Shown: one piece after another, positions 57,043-64,000 of the stretch | How positions within the stretch are numbered: the stretch's first letter is position 1 | How the letters are laid out: every line of letters starts with the position of its first letter | Source of the DNA: Lichenostomus cassidix | Lineage: Eukaryota > Chordata > Aves > Passeriformes > Meliphagidae | Length of the DNA: 64,000 nucleotides | Direction of reading: 5' to 3' | Assembly: GCA_008360975.2 (NCBI GenBank) | Contig: CM039193.1 | Span: 9,972,501-10,036,500, forward strand | Program-made: the position numbers and the translations under genes | The notes under the pieces: model-generated | The model's input: only the letters and a program-made list of their open reading frames with translations | What the model was told of the DNA's origin: nothing | The model's database searches: none

Positions 57043-60000
57043 TTTGGATTAAGTGCTATGGCACCCTTTGATACGGGAGTCACCTTACAGCCTGCCTGTA
57101 GCTGTAACCACCAGAGGCTGCTTCTTTTTTTTTGTCTTCCCTTTTTTGCACAGCCTATTGCATCACTGGACCAGGATGAGGATAGGGAAACCCTATGACC
57201 CCTGTGTGCACCCTTGGTGCATCTGGGAGAATAAAATCTGCTACTCCCCTCAAGCAATTATAAGTGATAACTATTTTGCTATTCAAGGACTGTGATTTCA
57301 ACACTCGAGGGGTTAATGCACCGGGGAGGCAGCTGAGGCTTTCATGCCGGTGCTGTATCAAACAGCACAGTTTCCAGGAAGATGAATATCCGTAACCAAG
57401 TAGCAGCAGAGCCCAAAGCCTGTTCAAAAGAATTCTTTTTGATGATCTGGTTTTATTACTTTCAATGAACTGGAGTCTCCAAGGTACCGGTGAATAAGGG
57501 ATGCTGTAAAGCCGCATCTTGTATACATGTTTCAAGCTGCGTCTGCTGGTGCTGAAAAGGATGAAAGAGAAACTGCTTAGCAATGACCCAAGGGCCCAAA
57601 CCCAGCTCAAGCTTCCATGGGGCATTTGCTGAGACAAAAAGAAGATCTTAACCATTTGCACTGGGACATGACAACTGGGACGCAGCCTACATCATTTGCT
57701 TGCCCCACTGGGAAAACAAATCCATTTCCAGGGCAGATCATGTGGCATGTGTTGTGTTTCATAAAAGGTCTTTGCCAGCTGGAAATGAAAAATATGAAAT
57801 GTCAAATCAGGAACAGGTAGATATGAATTACGGGCCTCTGTGCTATCTGGAAAATCTAGGGGATTTATTGTGAGACACTGCAGTGGTCAGAAGCCCTCTA
57901 GGGAAATGCAGTGCTTAACTTCACCGGTCTTGTTTTGTCTGCACAGAATATGTGGATTTGGGTATAAAACAGAGCTTGGACCAAGAGTGCATGGACCCAT
58001 CTGGGAATGTGGTTCAACAACCCCTACCAGACGTGTGAAGGGAGGCAAAAATGAGTGCAACTTGATCGAAATCAGCAGAAGGAGCACCCAGCCATGGTTT
58101 CTTCTGTGGGCACCATCTTGCCATTTCTGTGACAAGACCAAGGAGAAGTTTTATAGCTGTAGGCTGGAGCTCAGCTTCTACATGGACAAACACTTAACTG
58201 TACAGAAACCCAGAGCATTTGCAAGTGCTCTTATCAGTAAAGGAGGTCAGCTGGTGCCCATTCTCCCTAAGCTCTGCATACACATTATAACAATATTAGC
58301 CCATGCACTGCCTCTAAGTGCTTTCGCTTTGGAATTCAAATCATGTGTGTGTTTTATAAAAGGCTCTCTAGTGTGAGCCTCAGAAATACATATGCACACT
58401 CCAACTGTGTGGGTTTTCTCTTTCCTGCCTAGTGCAGAAATTACTCATTGTAACATGATAAATGAATGGGGCTGTGTAACCCTCTTTATAGTTTACAGTT
58501 TTTATAGTGCTTTGCCACCATATGTTATAAATTCATGAAGCAGTTGTAGTGTGTAACAGGTTTTTCTGTTTGTTTATTTAGTTATTTGCTAATTCCTACA
58601 GCTGTATATAGATGTATGGATATATGTTATATATATAGATATTTGTCTGGTGGACTGAAGATTAGGAGAAAAGATCAGCTGCATCTGAAGAGCACTTGAG
58701 AAGCAGAAAACAAGAAGGATAAAAGTATTGCCTCAATATCTGGTGAGAAGTGAGGAGATTGGATAGACAGTCACTTCACAGGGAAAATTCACATTTCATG
58801 GTCTGCAACATTTTGGGGCAATTTCTGCTAAAGTCAGCTATATTGTAAAGTCAAGGAAATACAGACTATAAAATAGTGTTGTGAAAAGCCTGGGGAATCT
58901 TCATGTGATCTGCAGCTTGCAGACAGAGAACAGAAGTGGTGAGCCAATGAATGGGGGAAAACAGAGCTTTGAATAAGCTTCAGGGATTTCTGATAAGCAT
59001 TGTTATGGGATCCCGTAGGAGTTGAAGCTGGGGGAAGGAGCTAAAAGTGTCTGATTGGGAGAGAATCTGGATTCCCATGTATACATGGGAAATCTTGTTT
59101 TGCTTCAAGCTGCAGTGCAATAATCTTCCCTAAACCTCCATATAACCCAGTGAACTTCTGTGTGGTGCAATCACAGGAGGAACAAACCCAGCTAGCCCTT
59201 CAGGGAGGGGTTATGTTGAGAAGGAACTATTTGTGAACTGAGCTTTCTTCTTGCCAATTATTCTGTTCCTCTTCCTTCTCTCGTGTGACTTCCCAGCAAG
59301 TGCTGTTTGGTTAGGCCTATCTGTTTGATTCATCAGTTGTGAATAGGGAATTATGTTCATTGAGTACCCAGACAGGTTGATTAAATTTCCCCATGTTTCC
59401 TGGTGGGAAATCAAGCTGATATTTTAGTGGAAATCCCCAGATGCTAAGATGACTTGCAGTCAAGGCCTGATGGAAAGAATACATGTGACTGCCTGTACAT
59501 CTCTATCTGTGCAAGAATGCATTGTTTACACATGCATCAACACATGCACAGGTGTGTGATCATTGTATTTACTCTGTGTCTGGCCAGTTTCAGTATCTTT
59601 CTTAGCAATTCCATTAGCATTCCCATGTGTCTCACTATTTAATGGAGTTGGACAAGATGTGTTTGCACTTTATTTAAGAAACACTGTAAAAACAAAGGGA
59701 TCTTAATCATCACTAACCATGTTAGCTGCAAATTAAATATCTGAGCTCTTGGAAGCTCATTCTTCATAAATATCCTAGATGTCTGTAGGAGGGGGACATA
59801 AGGAATCATTGCTAGTTCCACCTGAGGGAGACTATTAGGAGGACATATACAGTGTAAATAAACCAGAGTAACACCTATAATGATGGATCTGGTGCTTCTG
59901 GTAAAAATAGTTCCTAGTTTTTGGATGTTTTATTTTACTTATATATCTTTCCCATTTAGAAAGCAGCTTTAAGACAGGACCCATGCTATAAAGTCATAAC

Positions 60001-60928
60001 TTCCAAACTTAGGAATGCAGGAGGGAATCAGGGAGACTGTACAGGAAGGGGTCAAACAGGATGGAGGATAGAGGTTGTCATAAAATAATAGCAATAATTT
60101 GCAATATCCTTTCTCTGGCCTCACCAGATGAACCATGGGACCCTTTTGTCTGGTAGAAATTACAACGTAGCTGATGATTCAGAGAAAGAAAGCTAGCTTA
60201 ATTAGTAGTTCCATTATGTCAATTTTCTAATTGCTCAAAGTGAAGGAAAATTCTTTCTTTGCTCTCCTGGAAGAGCAAATTATGACAAGTATTTTCCCAT
60301 CAGGCTGTTTTATTTACCTACTGTAGTTATATTTGTGTGTATATTGTGGAATAAGGCTAAACCTAAACTCTGGATCCAATACTAGGGAATTTTTGGCAGA
60401 TGGAAGATTTATGCTCTGTCTTGGAGTACAAACTTGGCTTCCCCATTGTGCTGACAGGCTGAAGAGATCTCTCTGTAGGTCTAATACAAACCATGGTTCA
60501 TCAGAATTGTGTGATTTCCAGCCCTTGATATTAAATCTGACTTGCCAGGTACTCAGCCCCTCCTGGAAGTCAGACAACTTCATGAGGCTCCCAAGCAAGG
60601 CTTTGAGGGCTTTTCCACCTTCTGCTTTTGATATGGAGAAATGCAGGATTTCTTATTTGCCTGCATGAGGATTTAGCTGAGAAAAGTGTTCCCAGTAAGC
60701 TGCAGACATACAAGCTGTGGATATTAACCTCATCAGAATGATGCAAGTGTGTATAAACTACACCCAACACACAGCTAAAGTTTTATCTTCAGAGGGGCTG
60801 AGGTTTACGTGCTGTTCTGCAGTGTGTTAGGAAATGGACAGCAACAGTTGGGAATTTTTAATAAGAAACATGCAGGGCTGCTTTAGCCATCTGGAGAAGA
60901 AACCTTGATGTTATGCAAATGCTTTGCA

Positions 60929-60962
60929 GGGTTTTTTTTGGGTTTTTTTGGGTTTTTTTGGT
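60929..60962 (+). repeat. (GGGTTTTTTT)n short tandem repeat
   Basis: Three G3 runs and a terminal G2 separated by T7-T8 tracts, a 10-11 bp period. Similar single TTGGG-T(6-8) tracts occur near 49143 and 51507. Confidence 0.9.
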
Positions 60963-63900
60963 AGGCAGTTGGGGAAGATATGGAAGAACTCTAGCTCCTA
61001 AAGTTAACATAGCAGCTCATTGGCTTGCACTTTACCCAAAATGAAAGCAAATCACTTGTTTGCCCTAGAAAGGGTCACCATCTCCCAGATATTTTTGTCC
61101 AGAGATGTTATCCAGCAGCAGTGCTGCAGCACCCAGTCTGTACCAGGGGAAGCTGGCGCTGAGGTCCAGGGTGAGTGTGTGCATGGGAGTGCAGCTGAGT
61201 GTTGGAAGAGGGCAGAGAGCAGGGAACTCACTCTTAGAGAAGCTTAGAGAAAAAGGAGATTAAAAAAAGAAAAAAAAAATTACTCTCTCCATCCTTTCTC
61301 CGTGAATCGGTTGAGAAAGATTAAACAATTCATTGAATCACTGCCAATCCAACAAAGCATTTACCAGCACAGCCCCAGAGAGATCCTCAGAAAAACAGTG
61401 GAGATTCCTCAGCTCAGACAGGACTTGAAATGTTCAGGCTATGCTGGAAAGTGTTCTTGAAGGCAAGATCTAAGTTGTGCTTTTGCCCAAGTGCTGGTGT
61501 GCACACCTTGTCCTTCATCACTGGTTAAATGAGTGTTTGCAGAGCTGCAGGATTTCACAACTGTCTTCTGCCTGGGATGTAATCTGATGGGGAGACCTGG
61601 GGGGCCACAGTTGTTCTGTGATCAGTGAGATAAAGGCTGTGATGTTGGTCTTTTCTGTGGTATACAGCACAGGCTGATCTGGAACCAGCCCCGCTGGTGG
61701 TTGTGCTGGGTCTCTGGGCTGTGCTAAGGAATTTAGCAAGACAGAATCTGTTTATGCAGGTATCTCTCAGCTTGTTTACACCCAGGCTTCGTGGGGCTAT
61801 ACCATCAGCCTGTTTGGCTCTGTCTTCATTATTCACTGAAGGAAAGCAGGATTTTGCCCTCACCCATCTGCTCCAAAAGTATTCACACTCCCTATCTCTA
61901 GACAGACTTTCTTCTAAAGACATCATAAGGCACTACTCCTTCTCATTATTTTGTTCCCCATTTTGTTTCAGTCAAATCTGGATTTCAAGACAAAATCTTG
62001 GAAGCGAGAACAAAATAGAAATGGACATTACTTGTGAGCAGATTTTAGATCTACAGGCACCAATGGTAATTAATCTAGCCTAAGGTCCTGTTTGAGCCAT
62101 AGAATTTCATTCAGTAATTCCTGAAGAATTCCTTTGATTGCTTTGATGTTATTTGACTTCCCCTTCGGCAAGTCACGGTCTCCTGTAAGGTTCAATCTCA
62201 CAATTACCTGAACTCCCACTGTTAAGTACGGAATAGTCCTGACTCCCATGGAGTCTGTTGAAATCAGCTCTGGGCAAGATCAAGCCACGAGTCTATTCTG
62301 CCTCCTCCCCTCCTCCTCCCCTGCACATCCAGTTTTGTTGCTTGTTATGTTGTCAGGTCCTGCCTTTGAGAGTCACCGGGTCCTGCATTTATGCTGCTGT
62401 CTCCCCCTTTCCAACCCTTATGAGGTAAGCCTGTGTGAAATGGCAAATCCTGTACCACAAAATGTCTTATGCCAAGGACACCAAATGCCATCAGCAGATG
62501 ACATGAAGCTGACACTGGTAGTACATGCACATTCAGCCAGAGACCCACATCCCAAACTGCCATGTAAATCCCCACGTTGACACCTGCAGCACATGCCCTT
62601 GGTTCAGGATTTTAGCAATGTCAGAGAAGGTGGCTGACAGACATTGACTTCTGGATCTGATTTACAAGGAAAAGCTGCACTGCAGTGGCATAACCTTTTC
62701 ACTGCCTTTGCTCTGAGCAGAAAAATGAATTATTTCAGACAACTCAGGACATGTTTCCAGGACCACAAGTGATAAACTGAGACACAAGTGGCCATCAGAA
62801 GAACCACAGTTTCTGCCTGTGCAACTGCTCTTAAACCCTCCCCAGCGGCAAGAGAAAACGGTGTTGCTTCAGCTCTCAGGTTTGTCAACAGAATCAGGTT
62901 GGGCCAGAAGAGTGATGTGGGACTTAGGAAATCCTGGCTGCCCGTCAAGGCAGCTGAGGTGATTCCATGTGTGGCTATGGGCATTTGCAGCTCAATAGCC
63001 AAACTGCTGCAAAACGTGGATTTTCAGTCTGGTAGGACATAGCCGTGGTGGAGGTTTGCTCTGCTCTTCCCATCCTCTGCAGACAGACATGGTCAGGGTC
63101 TGGCCACACCTACCCCTGGGTCCAGGAGTCCATGGAAGGTTTCTCGAGCTTCCTGCCTCCTCCTCTGTGCCAGGGTAGAGTAGCTCCTATCCTAATAAAG
63201 ATTAGGAAGGCAAACAGCCTCGTGCTATACCAGACAGCATCAGTGGGCTCAGACCTTCTTCCTGCCCCTGGAGAGATCTGTGCTATTTATCTTATAATGA
63301 ATCTCTGTCTTAATATCTGCAGCTTCTTGTTTCAAATGATTAGTGATCTGATGACTGGCATTAGCAGTGATTAACAGAAACTCTGCAGAGAAAGAAGCAC
63401 TGCCTGTGTATACACCATCTGAACTGGGGCTGTCAGTAAGTAGACTCAAGAGAGATTTATTCTGCATCACTCCCAACCCTAGAAGAATGATGCTAAATTC
63501 TATCCCTGCTTTATGAAGCCTCTTATGGCACCCCACTGCTAGATTCAACAAACCATTTTGCATATATTTACTGTCTTCCTAGCCCATAAAAGCTGGCTTT
63601 CCTTTATTAACTACAGTTTACTGCCACTCTCAGCAGAAGCAAATAATGGAAATGAAACTGTACTCATTCTGAAGACCCCAGTATGCTTCCAGATGTTGTT
63701 CTCATCGGCAGTGTCTTGTCAAACTGTAATTGTGTGTATTGTGATTATAAAATGGTTAATAAACACGTGTCTGACAGATATTATCAGTTCCTCCACTCTG
63801 TATTATCACTGCAATGCATGAATGCTTTGGAGGCTCCTATTGTTTCTATATCCCTGACTCATCTAAAGCCTCAGTACCAGTGAATGCTGAGCACCCAACA

Positions 63901-64000
63901 GTGGTCCTCTCCTCCCTACAGGAGCTAAGAATGCCTGGAGGAAAAGCTGGGAACAATTCTTAGGAGTCTGGTTAGAGTAGAGGAGGAATGAGCATCAGAG

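Larger units (their letters stand above)
46488..64000. other. Flanking DNA with no recognised gene
   Basis: Upstream of TXNRD3. The longest open frame in it is 178 codons (57840-58376, plus strand) and resembles no family I know. CHCHD6, the mammalian neighbour on this side, was looked for by its recalled N- and C-terminal motifs and not found. It holds minor repeats (13-bp direct repeat near 47180, 17-bp minisatellite at 57.0 kb, GGGT7 repeat at 60.9 kb). It may be intergenic or an intron of a gene extending beyond the window. Confidence 0.55.

Overview
This window is vertebrate nuclear DNA, very probably avian. Three things point to a bird: a spliced, TGA-recoded selenoprotein gene with compact introns and a CpG-island promoter; several CR1 LINE remnants (the dominant bird/reptile LINE); and AT-rich, gene-poor flanks. 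I cannot name the species from sequence alone.

The one gene I can fully support lies on the minus strand, from the start codon at 43286 to the stop at 27437. Sixteen coding exons join without a frame break into a 607-residue protein. An N-terminal glutaredoxin domain (CPYC) is followed by a complete thioredoxin reductase: FAD site, CVNVGC redox pair, NADPH site, dimerisation domain, and a C-terminal Gly-Cys-Sec-Gly tail in which Sec is encoded by TGA. The tail and body resemble TXNRD3 (thioredoxin-glutathione reductase, TGR) more than TXNRD1 or TXNRD2. The 3'UTR runs to an AATAAA signal at 26311-26316. I could not pinpoint the SECIS element that Sec insertion requires.

Layout. 1-26290: intergenic or intronic-looking AT-rich DNA with one CR1 fragment, a perfect 16-bp inverted repeat and simple repeats; no coding exon recognised. 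26290-27436: TXNRD3 3'UTR. 27437-43286: TXNRD3 exons and introns; intron 1 is the longest (5.5 kb) and carries a CR1 remnant and a 58-bp tandem duplication. About 42.88-43.96 kb: two GC-rich, CpG-rich blocks around and upstream of exon 1, with GC boxes and a palindromic NRF-1-type motif. 44-64 kb: flanking DNA with a well-preserved CR1 3' end, a (GAATA)n microsatellite and minor repeats; no exon recognised.

There is no operon, CRISPR array, prophage or other gene system here. The points most worth following are inside TXNRD3: a dithiol glutaredoxin site where mammals have a monothiol one, a GC-AG intron, two competing splice donors 4 nt apart (one giving an immediate stop), a long open frame upstream of the first good ATG, and the unresolved SECIS.
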